DNA of 48,258 nucleotides from Heterotrichella gracilis (GCA_032358255.1 JAULBX010026441.1:1-48258), one strand, 5' to 3'; shown: positions 30,413-43,860, counted from the stretch's first letter. The notes: generated from the sequence alone by a model not told the origin. Made by a program: numbers and translations.

Positions 30413-33400
30413 CTTGCCAGTCAAATATCACAGCTAGTAAGCACGTGCACTGCAGTTGCGCCAGCCATACCCTTGCTGAAACCCTAGCACGAGCCCACAC
30501 TTTCTCGGTCCATAGCTAGTTACACGCATTCCAGCAACACAACAAGATTGAGCGTTCAACCTTCCACATTCGGCGCCAAACAGTCCAGTCCTGCCAACGG
30601 TTACACAATTTTTAAAATTAAGTTGTTATTGTACCATATGCGGGCCCCACACCATTACCTGCACCACATTCCAGGCTACGCCGTGTGGCGTAAGGGCTCG
30701 GGGAGGCAAACTTGGAAGGAGACCTGTAAACCCTGCACACATGTATTCTATGGTTAACCACTTTGGAAATTGCTTTACCCTGAATATCTAGCCCTTACCA
30801 ATGCCCGTTGTGTAAAAATCACATGCAGGTTGAGGTTGTTGCCTAGGGTTTCAGGCAAAGGGTTTCTGACTTGCACAGCCAATGCATGCGAGCCGCCCAC
30901 CATGGGGTTCACGAGCAGGGTTCGATAACGTTTTTGTGTTTGACGGGACAACGATGCACAAACAACGTTGGGGAGGGAACGATTTTCCAAAGGGTTTCAG
31001 GAGCACACAACGGCTTCTGTGGGTGACGCTTGGCGCTCTCTGGTGCGCCCATTGGCTTCCTCCCCAAGGAGAAGTTTGATGGGTTTGGGGTGGAGTAGGC
31101 AGCTGAGGAGCTATAGTTGGGGACTTTGCAGGTGACGGGGAGGGGGAGGGCAGTGGGGCGGCCGGCTGCCATGTGCACTGAGCGTGCACTGACCTGCATG
31201 GGCGATGCGGTATGTAAACCCTAAGCTCAAACCCTACATATAAGCATGCATGCATATGGCTCGCAAACGCTCCTCACACCCTCGCCCTGGGGATGATGCA
31301 CTGTGCACCGGCACTTGGAAAGACAGAAAAGTGTGTTCCCGTCTAACCACCTTCCAAACTGGACCGAAGACTTCGCGCGACAGCGTTTATGATGCCACAA
31401 TATTTCGCGACATACGCAATTTGGCATGAATGCACAACGTATAGCAGAGCTAAATTTTGCTAGCTAGCAATGGGTCCGTCCGCAGGGGGCCTGGTTTGTT
31501 GCGAGACGCACCCAGTTTTCAAACCTTGACATGCCGTAAGATATTTCGAGACGTACCATCACCTTCGCCCCCTGAAGCTTAGCGGAAGACAGCATCGTAG
31601 CACAGCTTTAGCGAAGGGTGGTATCAGTTAGATATGTAACGTCTTAGGAGGTAGGTGATGGTACCAGGACTAGCAGCAGCTGTGCGTTCTCATGCTTCCG
31701 ATGCATGCATGCATATGGGCGTTCCGAGGCACCCTAAATGTTGTCGACAGCACTGCTACCAACGACAAATGACACAGACATTCAACCTGTTTGCCTGATA
31801 TGGATATCGATATGCAACCCGCTTGGTTCTCTGTTCCCAGGGTTAAAGATACGTCGTCTCGACCGCCCTCTGTGGTTCGCTACAGGTTTTAAAACGTTGC
31901 AGGTTTTAAAGCAACCCGTCTATCGAAGAAATAGAGGTGCTACTCTGTCAGTTGTACCACGGGAATTGACATGTCGTGCCAGCAGCGGGAGGGTCGCGGT
32001 GCATGCATGTGCATGCATGTGTGCTGCCTTGGCCATGGCTACAACTGCTGTTGCCAAAGCTCCCTACTTGCAATCGAGACTTGAGAAGCACCGTTCGTTA
32101 CCTGCCTCCCAAAACCTTGTCACTCCCTCGCTGTGTACGAAACCGCTATCACGGAACATCAAAGCAAGTTCATGCAGCACATAGCCCAGTGTCCTGGTCC
32201 ACAACGTGCCCACAGGCGCTCAGGGCCGTCACCTCTTTCTGCTGCACATCCTGCTTTTCAACGTGCTGAGAAGCCATTTTATCCATTTGAAGGCAGCCAT
32301 CGGTATGGTGGTGGCCTTGTGACCATCATCATACCATTGGCTGCCTATACCTGGGTTACATGGCTTCTCAGTCACTCGTATGAGCAGAATATGCAGGTCG
32401 AGCTAACGGCCTGAGCGTCAATTCGCCACGTGGTGAACCAGGACACTGGGTGCTGTGCCCCATGAGCCCAGGGGCCATGCCCCACTTGGCAGGTGAGCAA
32501 GGTACTGCTTGGCTTGGAGCAAGCGGCGTTGCAGCGGTGTGTCACATCCAACTTCTGGCCAAGGATAAGCCGCTGCCATGGTCACCAACATGCAGATGCA
32601 TCAAGCGACTTGGTGGCGGCACATGCTTGCGGCTTCCTGGTAACCCAGCCACCGCCACCCATCTCCCTCCCAGGCTTTTGTCAACCCTCCCAGGCTTTTG
32701 TCAACCCTCCCAGGCTTTTGTCAACCCTCCCAGGCTTGGTTTTAACGCAAGCAGGCTGGCTTGGCATTACTTTCATCAAGACTGACAGCATATGCACTGG
32801 CCTCAACGACTCCACCACTTTGAGTCACATGTGTAGCCGACCTTGAACAAAGGTGCGATTTCCACATTGAAACTGATTGCCCATTGATTCCCGCATGCAT
32901 GACCAGCACTGTCCAACCATGTGCTTGCCAACGCTTGGATTGTCCACACTCACGCAGTCGTCGTTGGTGCCACAGGCATCACCCCTGCAGGGTCACTGGG
33001 ATCTCTTCCTGCCCTGCAGCTACCATTGCACCAAGCCCTTCCCTCATCGCGCACCTTCAACTTGCTGCTGCTGGCAGCTAGATTGCTGCCTGCCAAACCC
33101 AACGCGACCTCCTAGCCACCTCCTCGTCGACCCCACCTTCGCAACCCTCTTCTGAAGGGTCAGCCCATGCAGCCTCCAGCAATTAGTCTCTGCCATTTAC
33201 CCCCAATATTGCCTTCCCGGCCTCATAGGTCGCCACACACCGCCATGGTAGTACCAGCCCCATGTATACACTATTTTGCTACCATTTCTGGCCAGACTCT
33301 GTGCCCACCTGTTACCAGCCGCTCGCGCCGCAGACTTGATCATTCCTTTTTCCACCACGGGAGGCATATTCTGACTATTTTTTTGACGAGGCTATGCTTC

Positions 33401-34455
33401 AGGCCAGGTGATCTGCGCTTTTTTGGTGTGTGACGAGGCAGAACATGCCCTGTGTGTTGTGCCTGGCCGCCATGACAGTGTCATCTGTGGGCGTTTCTTT
33501 CTTCTGTATGTTTTGTGCCTTGCTGCCACATTGTGGGCGTTTCCTCGAAGTTCGTTTCTTTTCAAGTGGCTCAATGACATGCCCATGCCATCCAGCCTAA
33601 GGTCGCCTCCTGCACATGCCGCATTATACTGCATACCAACCATTTGCTGATGCCACCTGCTAGTAGCCCAAATGTTGAGAACCAGCTTAAGTAAATGAGA
33701 CGCACCAGTTTAGGGCGTACTACCGGGCAGGCCAACGTTGTTCTCTTAGCCCAATCTGGAAAAGCAGGGCGCATTGCAACTTCTGTAGTAGTTATTACAA
33801 GAGCGGAAAGCTGCGGCGGCCCACACCAGGTGCATACAAACATTGCGCTTGGTACCTCGGGTCAGGCTGGGTATCACGAGCCGACCTTCATGGTACAATA
33901 ACGTGTTAATTTGTATGATGCTGCCATGATGGGCTTGATGATCAAAGGTTGGTGGGGCTTGGTCGCCAGTGCTTACGAAAAGCCAGTGCTGGTTATTAGC
34001 AAGCAAAACAACAGGAGCTGCCTCTAAGGGTCTAGTAAGAAACACCATTATTGGGCAGGGGCTGACCAAAAGTCAAGAGTCTGTGGTGAACAGGGACACA
34101 GAAAAAAGCAAAAGCGATGAACATAGGGTAGCGGCAACCATGCAGCGCAAGGGTGAATATATTATGAACACGTGGTAACCATCGTTGCTTACTATGGCAG
34201 TATGGTCGTGGAGGTGGTGAGTAGAGGTGGGTGCTGGTCGAAATCGATTTAAGCTGTGGTAGTTTGCAGTTCAACAAGGGAAAAATATGAAATGGACTGC
34301 TCTACGCTAACCCCCCACTGGCAGCCAAGCGGTTCCTGCTGCTGCCAACCCATAGTACAGCTGATTTCCTCCCACGTCCAACCCCAACCCTAAGGAGGGT
34401 CTGGGCTGGATCCATCGCTTGATGTCTGGGGATTCGTCACTTTGTCCGTGGGGAT
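30413..34455. other. 4 kb without a supportable gene
   Basis: Open frames here are short, with no recognised domains and no in-phase exon chain. Noted contents: (GCAT)n runs near 31243, 31700 and 32000, and a 20-bp tandem repeat at 32668-32738. No RNA gene recognised. Confidence 0.5.
32668..32738 (+). repeat. 20-bp tandem repeat, about 3.5 units
   Basis: Exact units of 'caggcttttgtcaaccctcc' repeat head to tail. The near-perfect identity indicates recent expansion. Confidence 0.9.
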
Positions 34456-37400
34456 TCATCGCTTGATAAATGGGGATGTGGCGCGTGCAAACGGTGACAC
34501 CTTCTTGGGCCCAGCTGGCTTCTTTGGCTGCTGCTGGTCAGTGGGTGCGGGGTCTGCCAGGCTGACTTCAGTCATGGGCGCCTGGGAAAAGGGGGAAGAA
34601 ATTATTGTCAGGAAAACTGCGAGCATGTTCTTGAAGATTGCGGAACGGGTAGGCACTGCCTGCTGGCATGCATGCGCATGTGGGAGTTAATGGGTGGGGA
34701 AAGGCGAGGCACTGTAAGGGGCGCACATGCACACTCACATGCATGCCGTTCAACCTTTATAATATTACAATAAATTGCACCTCCACCACAATTTCCGCAT
34801 GCCCCCACGCCACCATTCGAACAACCCATGTGTCCCACCCATCATAATAATACAACGCTCACCTTGGCGGGTGGTGGCGCCACTGGCCCTGCGCTGCTGG
34901 AAGCCCCCCCGCTCCTCCGCGCCCCGCTGGCGCTCTGCGCCCTAGGGTCCAGGTTTAGGGTCGAGCCCATGTCCCGCGATGCCTTCCTCTCCATGCCCAT
35001 GGAGCTTACATCCCTGGACTGGCGCCGCTCAAGCTCTACATACTCGCGCCCATAGTTGCCCCACGGGGAGGTGGCGCGGTTTTCTTGCACGGAGGGCATG
35101 GCGGGGGCCGCGGCGCCCATGCCGTGAGTGAGGGAGGGCGCACGCGTGGTGCTGGTGGAGGTGTCGCGGTGCTCCGAGGCCATGGTGAGGTCCTTGGGGA
35201 CCTGGGGGGGATGGGAGGGGGGATGTTTAGTGCGGGGTGGGGTTGAGTGTCGTGCGTACTGATGAGCATGACTGGCAGCAGCACCAGCAGCAGCCCATGT
35301 GCCAAAGTTACTTGGGGTATGGGGTGTGCGGCTCCTATATGGCTGGACCCAGGCATGACAATGGAAGCATGTGGCATTGCAAAATTACATAGCGTATCCC
35401 ACCTGGCTGCCTCCAAAGCGCTTGTGAAAGGGCGACTCAAGCACCGCCGCACTGCTACTGGCCATCAGCTCAGGTGGTGAACCGGGAGCAACAAGCGCCC
35501 CGCCACCACCGGACCCAGACGCCCCACTGCCCTGCACCGACCTCGCCAGGTCATCCAGTGATCCCCGGGCAGGGCCTGGGGCTATGCTCTCGATCGAGGG
35601 TCGAGGGGGTGCGTCCACCCTGCGTTTGGAGTCCTTGCGCTGCATGGTGCGCTTGGGGGGGACCACGTTTGAGGAGGCGGAGGCGGTGGCCATTTGGGCG
35701 AAGCGCAGGAAGTCTGACCCTGCGCGCTGCATGAGGGGCACCCCCACCTGCTGGGGGTTGGGGGCGATGGCCCGGCGGGCTGCGGCAGGGGGAGGGGGGT
35801 ATGGTTAGAGGCTGCTGGGTGGTGGCGGTTGTGGGACATGTGATGTGGGTGTGGAGGGGGGTATTTAAATGCACCACCATCTGGCGATGGTGGTGGTGTG
35901 GGACATATGGCAATCCATGATGGGAAGGGGGGAGTAAGCATGGGCAGCCATATTTGCATGTCACTACCGTGAACCATAAACAGCACCCTTGCATGTCATT
36001 TGTTACCCTAGCCCATGAACCCTAAACCCTGAAAGTCACCCACCTTGCATGTCGGTGGGCGTGTGGCGGGTGGTGAAAGCGGCCAGGGCACTCTTTGACC
36101 TGGACATCATGGGGGGCGCAGCGGGGACTATGGGCAGGGGCAGGTCCCCAATGTCGCTGCTGGTGTCCTTGCGGCCCAGGGATACCTGAGGGACAAGGAC
36201 CGGGATCAGAAAAAACAGTGGGTCCAATTACACAGTTATGCCACAAAGTCCGTCAGGAGGAGCAATTGCTTGTGTGCCATTGGTGGAAAGAATTGTGCAA
36301 GTATATAATCCCTGAGCTGCACCCAGATATGGCATGCGTTTGAAATATGCACGTGCGCCTACCTCTACATACTCAGTAGATTGTAAAACGTTCATACAAC
36401 ACCCAGGATTGAAAACCAGATGCCGCAATGAATTACCTCTGAGTACTCCGACTCGTTGCTCTGGTGGCGCTGCATGCCCCAGAAGTTGGTACCCCGGCTC
36501 ATGGCGGAGAGGGTGCGGTCCATGGTGAGCTCAAGGTGGTCGGAACCAGCTGAGGCGCGAGACACCATCTGGTCGAGGTCGGAGTGGGTGGGGCGGGGGG
36601 AGTCGGGCTCAGCGGTGGCCTGCAGGGGGTGGGAGGCGGGTGGGTGGGTGGGTGAGGCGTGCATGGGCATGTGGGTGGGTTGGGGGAGTGGTCCACTGGT
36701 GTGTCATGAGGTGGCGCAATTTCCCCACCTTTACAAAGAAAGCACATCGACCATTGCACATCCTACCAGAACTCAAAAGAGAGCCGTTAGCTGCGCAATG
36801 GTGCCCAAAGGCCATGAGGGTTTATCGGCTACACCCTAGAGAAAAGCCAAGCGTCAGACCAGGAGAAACCCTTACCTGCAGCGGAGACGCCACGGCGGCG
36901 TTGGCGGCCGCGGCGGCGCGCGCGTACACGTTGGGCGCAGCGCTCTTGGCCGCCCTCAGCCCCATAGCAATGAATTTATTTGCATCCTGGGCCTGACGCT
37001 GGTCCCCAGACACAGTGGCCTTCAGCTCGCTGCTGCGGGTGCGCCCCATATCCTGACTGTGCTCGGGACTCAGGGACTGCTCGATTGGGGATAGGTTTCC
37101 AAGCTGGGATTTGGGCGCGTGGGTGGGCTGCTCCATGAAAGTGGGGGCTTGCTTGGCGAAGGGCGACTTGGGGTTGGGGCGCGAGAAGGGGGAGGGCTTG
37201 GCGGGGGCGGGGGCTGGTGCGGGTGGGGCGGCGGCGGCGGCGGCGGGTGGGGATTTGGGGGCGAAGGGGGACTTGATGCTGGTGGAGGTGGCGGGGGCAG
37301 TGGGAGGGGCGGCGGCGGGGGCGAAGGGCGAGGGGCGCGCGAAGGGCGAGGGGCGTTTGGGTGCCGTGTCTGTACGGCAGGAGGGGGAACATAAGGGCAA

Positions 37401-40400
37401 TGATACATGGGGTTGGGGAGTTCTGTGTGCACACCCCAGCTGTACATGGCTTATTATCATGATGCTTCTCCAATATAAAGCGCAGGCAAATAAGTCCCGC
37501 CACATTCATCGCACATATGGTTTAGGGTTTAGGGTCTGCTTGTGCCTACCTGATGGCTCGCTGGGGGAGGGCTTCGCGGGTGGGGCCCGGGGCGGGGGCT
37601 GGTGCTGGGGTGGGGAGGTGGCATCGGGGGTAGACCCCCTGGTGGAAGGCTCACGGGAGAGCGCAGGGGAGGAACCATCTGGGTTGGCCAGGGTAGTCCC
37701 CCTTGCGGTGGTGCCCCGCCCGATGGTTGCCAGGCGGTTGTTCACCTGGCGCAGCAGGTTCTCGTACATGCGGAAGGCCTCGGCGGAGATGTCGTGCTGC
37801 TGGGCGGCCTGCAAGGAGGGAAAGGTTTTTAGGGTTAAGGGTTTTAGGGTTTTAGGTTTAGGGTTTTGTACATGCGGAAGGCCTCGGCGGAGATGTCGTG
37901 CTGCTGGGCGGCATGCTGGTAGGTGTTTCATTTCAATAATTTATTGTAATAATTTATGGAAAATTGAAACATTTATTTGGAGACATACTTGTTTACTACC
38001 TTTTAATTTTTTCAATAATTTTATATTACCTTGGGCAAGGTTGCGGAATCATGAGCTGGCCAGGCAAATGCAAACATATAATTGGGGAGCAGATGTGGGG
38101 AGAGAGGAGGGCAAGGGGGGCACACGTACCGAGTTGGACCTTGCCAGGGAGGCAGCACTCGCCAGGGGGAGGGAACCACTCCCCTTGGCCTGCAGCGCCG
38201 CAGCGGCCGCGCGCATGATGTCGGAAGTCTGCGGGCTGATGGTGACGCTGGATCCCCGGGAGATGCTGGTCCCCCCGCTGGATCCCCGAGACACGTTCCC
38301 GCTGGACCCCCGGGATATGTGGGCGAAGAACTCGCGGGGATTGAAGCGGGAAACGTAGTCCACGGCGGCCGGGGCCTGGGATCCCTGGGCGGGCTGGGGC
38401 TGCGCCTGCGCGCCCCCCTTCTCGAGGTACATGTGCTCAAAGGGGGAGAGCTTGCGGGGGCCCTGCGGGGAGGGAAAAGGGGTTAGGTCAGTGAGCGACG
38501 AGGATTCTGGTTGCTGTCCTGAGATCCTCATTTATCTTTCTTTTCCTGTTGCCATGCATGTGTGGCAGGGAGGGACACTCTTGCATGCCTCACTGCGATC
38601 GGGCACCATTACAACTTGCAATTCCAGCAAAAAGAGCCAGATCAGGCCGGGAACCCGCCCTACACCCTAAACCTTAAACCCTAGGCGCACCTCCTCGGCA
38701 AAGTGCACCGACTTGCGGGCGCGGTTGAGCGCCGAATCCCCAAACTGGATCCCACCGGGACCGGCTGGGTCATCGCCCTCCGCCAGGGGAGTGATTCGGA
38801 AGGAGGGCTGGTGGAGGGACATGCGGCGCTCCACCTTGCCCTGAGGGGCCATGCTCATGATCTGGATGGGAGGGGAGGGAGAGGGCATTAGCGTGCAGTC
38901 TTGGGGCGGAATGGGGGTACAAAGTGGGGGTGGGTTGGGGGTACAACATCACAGTGAAATGTGCACCCTCAAGGACAGTAAAAATCCACAGTACCATGCA
39001 CAAGCTACTGCACTCTAAAGTATAATAACATCCCCAATACAATGCACATGTTCCGGCACCCACTCACCCCGGCCTCAATGTCCTTGGTGTTGTTGTATGT
39101 GTCTGAGCCATATCTCTGCCAGGTGTGCTTGCGGTTGTAGGCCTTATAGGCAACCACCAGGAACCACACCAGACCGATCAGCAGCAGCAGCAGCCCCCCT
39201 GCCAGCAGACCGATGTAGAGCATCTCCTTTTGCTTCTGGGATGCGGCGGCGACGGTATCCTCCCCGGTGCGCAGCTGCAGGGGGGTAAAATGGCGGGGTC
39301 AAGGTACTGTGACACACTGTAGGTTTTGAGGATTGGGTCCAGTAGAGAAAGACGGCCTCCCCCAGTCAGTAGACATTTTCATAGGGACCCCTAAACCCTA
39401 GCAAGGAGAGGGCTATCCAACCCCAACACATCAAGGCACCTTTCAAAACCCTACAAAACACCCTAGCAAGGGTATTTCCCCCCACTCACCAGGTCCTGGA
39501 GGGCATCGGCACACGACTCATAGGGCGCACAGCTGGCGGGGTTGACGTCATCAACAGGGTAGCTGCTGTTCCAAAAGCAGGTAGCCACAGCCCCCGCCCC
39601 CGCCACCGTGGGAAAGTCGATGGGCCCAATGGAGGCCTGGGTGGGGAGGCTGTGGGCGCCCCCGCGGGGGGTGATCACTCCGCTGATGAAGTAGACAATG
39701 CTGCCGCATGCGGTGGCCATGCCCGTGATCACTGCTTTCTCCTCCTTGCTGCTGAAAACCACCACCTGGAGGCGGGGGATGGGGGGGTGAGGGGCGGGGG
39801 GCGAATGAGGGGGACGTGGAGGGGGTGAGGGGTGAGTAGATGACAGCGTGTGTGGGTTACTGTGGAGTATTAGAGGTCCCGGGTCCCAGCGGCACGGTAT
39901 ATTGAGCAAATGGGGGAGGGGGTGTTGTCCCCAGCGACCAAGTACTAGGGCAAGGGTTGTAGGGTTTTGAAATTGCGCGCACCTGGCCATGGTCGTTCTC
40001 CTCAAAGCTGAGCTTGTAGCCAGACCCTAGTAGGGTTCCCACGCTGCCGTGCTGCAGCAGCTCGTTGAGGCAGTATGGCCTGGGCAGCAGGTGCAGCAGG
40101 GCAGCCCCTGCCTGTCGCTCCTGGTGCTGGGTGAGGTACACGAGGTGGGAGATGCCTGCGGGGAGGAGAATGGCAGGATATAGGGTTTAAGGTGCTAGAT
40201 TTAGGTTGCAGGGTTTGGAGTGCAAGGCTTGGAGCCTAGAGCAAGGACAGGAAAGAGACATACCCAGTGACACACAGGAACTGTGTGCAGGAACTGGCGC
40301 AAAACCCCACCCAACACCCTGACCGGCCCACCGCGCACATGGATCCAAACCGGCAAGCTGGAAACCCTAGCTCAAACCCTAGGCCAAACCCTACCCACCT

Positions 40401-41999
40401 GAGTCTGTCTCCGCATACTTGAACATGGCGTGGTCCGACCACACAAACGCGGTCACTGCCAGCGCCCCACTTTCCACGGGTGTTATCCCCCCCTTCTGCC
40501 ACCAGGTGGTCATGAGGGAGGTGCCGGGGTGCGCTCCCACCACGCTGGCTATCGTCTCCCCCTTGCATTGCTGCGCGAGAAGGTGCGGCGGGTGAGTATG
40601 GCGCACATGCAGGCTACCAACCCATTACCCCCCGCACTATTTAGAAGGGTCATTATAGATCACGACACCTAGGGTAATTGTATGTCATCACATCTAGGGT
40701 TGTTGTACGTCATCGCACCAAGCGGCATCAAAGCGGCATGCGCAGAGCAAAACTATCAGGGTTTTAAGGTATTCAAGTGTGTGTGTGATTTGCCGTACCG
40801 GGATGGCGGGGAGAGCTGCTGGCAGAACAAAGTCTGTAACCTGTGTGGTGTTGGATGAGGGGCTGAGCACGTTGCCAAGCACATGAATGGCGCTGCGGTT
40901 GCACACGTCGAAGGACTCCACTATCTTGGCTGTGTGTTTCTCGGCTGGGCCCTTGCCAACCACCACCACCTGACAAGGGAAGGGGGAGGGTGTCAGGGGA
41001 GGGAATGGGGTGGGGGAAGGGCGGGGGCGCAGTGGATGCACGGGTGAGTGAGTGAGGTATCGAGGTGGGGATGCACGGCGATGTCAAGTCGGGTAGCATG
41101 TGCGGAGTGCGTGGTGCGCAGGTAGGGTGTAGGTTTAGTGTGTTGTGGTGTGCAGCAAGGGATTAGGGTTTAGGGTTTTGTGGCCTACCTGGCTGGTGGC
41201 GCTGTCGATGTCAAAGCTGAGTGTGACATGCTCCTTGGTGGCGACCCCTAGCTGGGTGTTCACCTCTTTTGCTGCCAGCAGGGCCTCAGGGGTAGGGTAA
41301 AACCCCGGGACCACGCCGTACAACCCTAGGGATTCGCTCACCACGCCCACGCTCTCAAAGGGGTCCATATGGCTGAGGAACCGGGGGAGCCCCAGGTTGT
41401 CGAATGCAAGGATGGTGACTTGGGTGTCGGGGTTGGAGAGCTGTGCAACTAGGGTTTGGTCTTTTGCTAGGGTCCCCACAAATTCTGAGAGCTCCCGCCG
41501 CTGGGAGAGGGTGGTCCATACGTTGTCTGTGCAGGCGGCCTGGAGGAGGAGGTGGGGTGAGGGGTGAGGAATGGTGCGTGGTGGTAAGTGTGGAACGGTG
41601 CGCAGGCGGTGTGGATAATTGTGTGTGTCTTGCATAACTCCCAGCCAGCCTCACCCTGCCCCCAGGGCTTGTGCAAGGATGCTTGCTCATCTGACAGTGG
41701 TACTGGCATGCTTGTAGCCTTTTTCACCTAGCTACCTTCACCCCTGCTCCAGGTGCCTCCCACCCCACCCCCTGCCATCACCACCCACCCCTGCTCAAGC
41801 CACCACTCCACACCCTACCATTCATTCCCAACCCACCCCTGCGCTCCCTGCCACCCACCCCACCCCACTCCTGCACCAACTGCAGCCCACCCCTATCCCT
41901 GCCACCCACCCCGCTCCCGCATACCTGTGCACCAGCCACCGCCAGGGCGGCAAACACGAACAGGTGAAATAGTCGTGGACCCATGGCGCGGGTTGCCAT
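34456..41999 (-). CDS. Type I membrane protein with two fasciclin (FAS1) domains and long cytoplasmic tail
   Basis: Sixteen exons: 41999-41925, 41539-41189, 40969-40799, 40570-40399, 40155-39983, 39765-39490, 39274-39068, 38861-38691, 38462-38130, 37808-37550, 37369-36876, 36619-36437, 36185-36044, 35779-35403, 35201-34863, 34581-34456 (TGA). The chain is 3849 nt, 1282 residues, in frame throughout. Signal peptide 1-25 (LFVFAALAVAGAQ). FAS1-1 about 26-200 (LSEFVGTLAKD, VTILAFDNLGL, IHVLGNVLSP). FAS1-2 about 200-350 (IASVVGAHPGTS, VTAFVWSDHAMF, YFISGVITP). A Cys-containing stem (CFWNSSYPVDDV) leads to a transmembrane segment about 424-446 (GGLLLLLIGLVWFLVVAY). The tail (450-1282) is Ser/Pro/Ala-rich and probably disordered, with nine SPF motifs and repeated RGSS. 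FAS1 proteins mediate adhesion or matrix contact; a signalling or scaffold role of the tail is inference. Confidence 0.9.
37826..37912 (-). repeat. Telomere-like tract fused to a near-identical ghost of FAS1-gene exon 10
   Basis: 37867-37912 repeats 37764-37810 with about one mismatch in 46 (exon 10 5' edge, QQHDISAEAFRMY). The two are separated by a tract of TTTAGGG/TTTTAGGG units at 37826-37866. This is one of the youngest-looking duplications in the window. Confidence 0.9.
37922..38036. other. AT-rich island inside a GC-rich intron
   Basis: About 115 bp, mostly A and T (repeated 'aataattta' words), with partial inverted symmetry, between FAS1-gene exons 9 and 10. Composition differs sharply from neighbours. 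It could be an inserted element or a regulatory segment. Confidence 0.6.
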
Positions 42000-43860
42000 C
42001 GTGTCCCGCTGTTTATGGGGCTGTGTGTGGTGCTGCGTCAGTGGCGGGGGGTGCCATCGCTGCCACGTGGAACCATATTCTGATACCTGTGGTAGAAGTG
42101 GCGGGTGTTATGAGCTGTGCAGGGGTGGTGGGCGTAGTGGGGTGGGGGTGTGGGTCGAGGGAAGACGAAACGAAGCCCCACGCTGAGTTGAACGACTTTC
42201 AAGAACTGCGGAACAAGTGGGTGGACCAGGGAGAGGAAAGAACTATGGGCGATAGGCTATTTGGCAGGCGGGGGCCCTAACACTTTGCTGTTGGGACTTC
42301 AGTCCGGTCGCAGCGAATGGGAAATCAGCCCGGGCGGGCCATGCCAGTCCGCATGTATGCTAAGTGCAAGCTCGAAGGTATGCTACGCAAAGGCCATCCA
42401 CGAGGACCATGCTGGTTAATTCGAGAGGTTGCCGCCCATTTGGGCTGCAGGGAGTCGAACCGGGACGGGAGAACTGCTGGCACGGCGTTGGGTTGGGCGA
42501 CTGCGTTGCTGACCGCACCTGTGCTGAGTTGAGGGAAAGGGGCTGCTGTGTGGCAGCGCTGTCAAGGAAACGATGCTCTGAGTTCAAATCTCAGGTGAAC
42601 TGTGCCGCTGTATTTGCGCGGGTTTGTGAGTAGGCTGGGCTGAAGTGATAAGTGTTCTGTCGAGGTGAACGAGCGTGCGGTACTAGAGTGTAGGTATCAC
42701 GGATGGAAAGTAGTGGAGCAAAGTAACACGCGGGGCATGCTTTTAAGGAGGGATAGATAGAGCGACGTATGGCGTGCGTACCTGTTATTGCCTGCTTTCG
42801 CTTGGTGCTCACGCCCATCGCCCAGCACTGCAAAAGTTGGTGAACTCCCCGCGAGCTGCACCCGAACCGGTCGATGACGTGAGACACCCGCGCTGGAGCT
42901 CGAACCGGCGCGCGGAGTCAGCCGGGCCGAGCCGGGCCTGCGATCAGTCGAGATTGGAGTAAAACACGATCATAAATAATCATTCGGGCAATATGTTATC
43001 ATTATTCAAGTCCAATCAGCATATGCCATCAGTGATCAGTCATTTGCGTCAATTTGATTGCGCGGCTGCGCATAATGGGAGACACGAGCCGGTCTGTCCC
43101 GGACCAGTGCACCGCGGGCCAAGAAAGACAGTGTTTATTTGGAAGTTCAAATCAAATGAACCATAAGGGTAGCAGCAGGCAGTGTGCAGTGTGTACAAGT
43201 CAACTGGCAAAATGAACTATCAAGGATGGGGAGTGGGGAAACCCAGGATGGCATATGAAGGAGCAACCTCCATCCGCCAGCACTCCATACGCCTAGCACA
43301 TTGACAGCGATGGGCAAAAAAGAATAACGAGCAAGGCCTCCATCGGCATGATGATACACACAGCTGCAGGGGAGGGAGAAGGGGTGGGTGTCCACCTGCA
43401 ACCAGCTGCTGCCGCTCCTCCAGCACCTCCAACCACAGCCCCCACCGCCACAGCACCACCACCAGCTCCCCAGGGCAGCAGCCACACCCCACACCCCACC
43501 TCAGCGCTCAGCTCCACCCACACCCCACTGCCCCTGGTGAATGGCACACCCACCACACCTCCACTGCAGCAGCGCCAACATTTTCAAGCACCTCGGGCAC
43601 CACCCCAGTGACCCCACTGCTGTCCACTCCGCCCGGGTCAATGCGCACCCAGGGGTCAACCACTGTCTGAACCCACTGAGAACCCACAACTGCACTGCTC
43701 TCGTCGCGCCAACGAGTTGCATTCACGATATGGAATGAGAAAAAATAAGAAGTATCCGCCGTGGCTCCAAAACCCGCTGGGACACGCTGGTACAGGGGCA
43801 GATATTATCTCGTCCCCAGGCCCAATAAAGGCACCCCCCACCCCCCATGCCCCCACCAGA
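42000..43860. other. Region between VPS51 3' end and FAS1 gene 5' end
   Basis: Should contain the VPS51 3' UTR and the FAS1-gene promoter, both read leftward. Box-B-like tRNA words occur at about 42450-42465 (minus), 42581-42597 (plus) and 42889-42902 (minus), but no complete tRNA cloverleaf could be drawn. Pro/His-rich open frames near 43350-43740 appear to be compositional. Confidence 0.45.

Noticed and set aside
37111..38358. Long plus-strand open frame of about 415 codons, Gly/Arg-rich
   Set aside because: It is antisense to exons 9-11 of the fasciclin gene, spans their introns and has no recognisable domain. The GC-rich composition explains its length.
43350..43740. Pro/His-rich open frames after VPS51
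   Set aside because: Both strands are open because of biased composition; no domain, and no in-phase partner exons.
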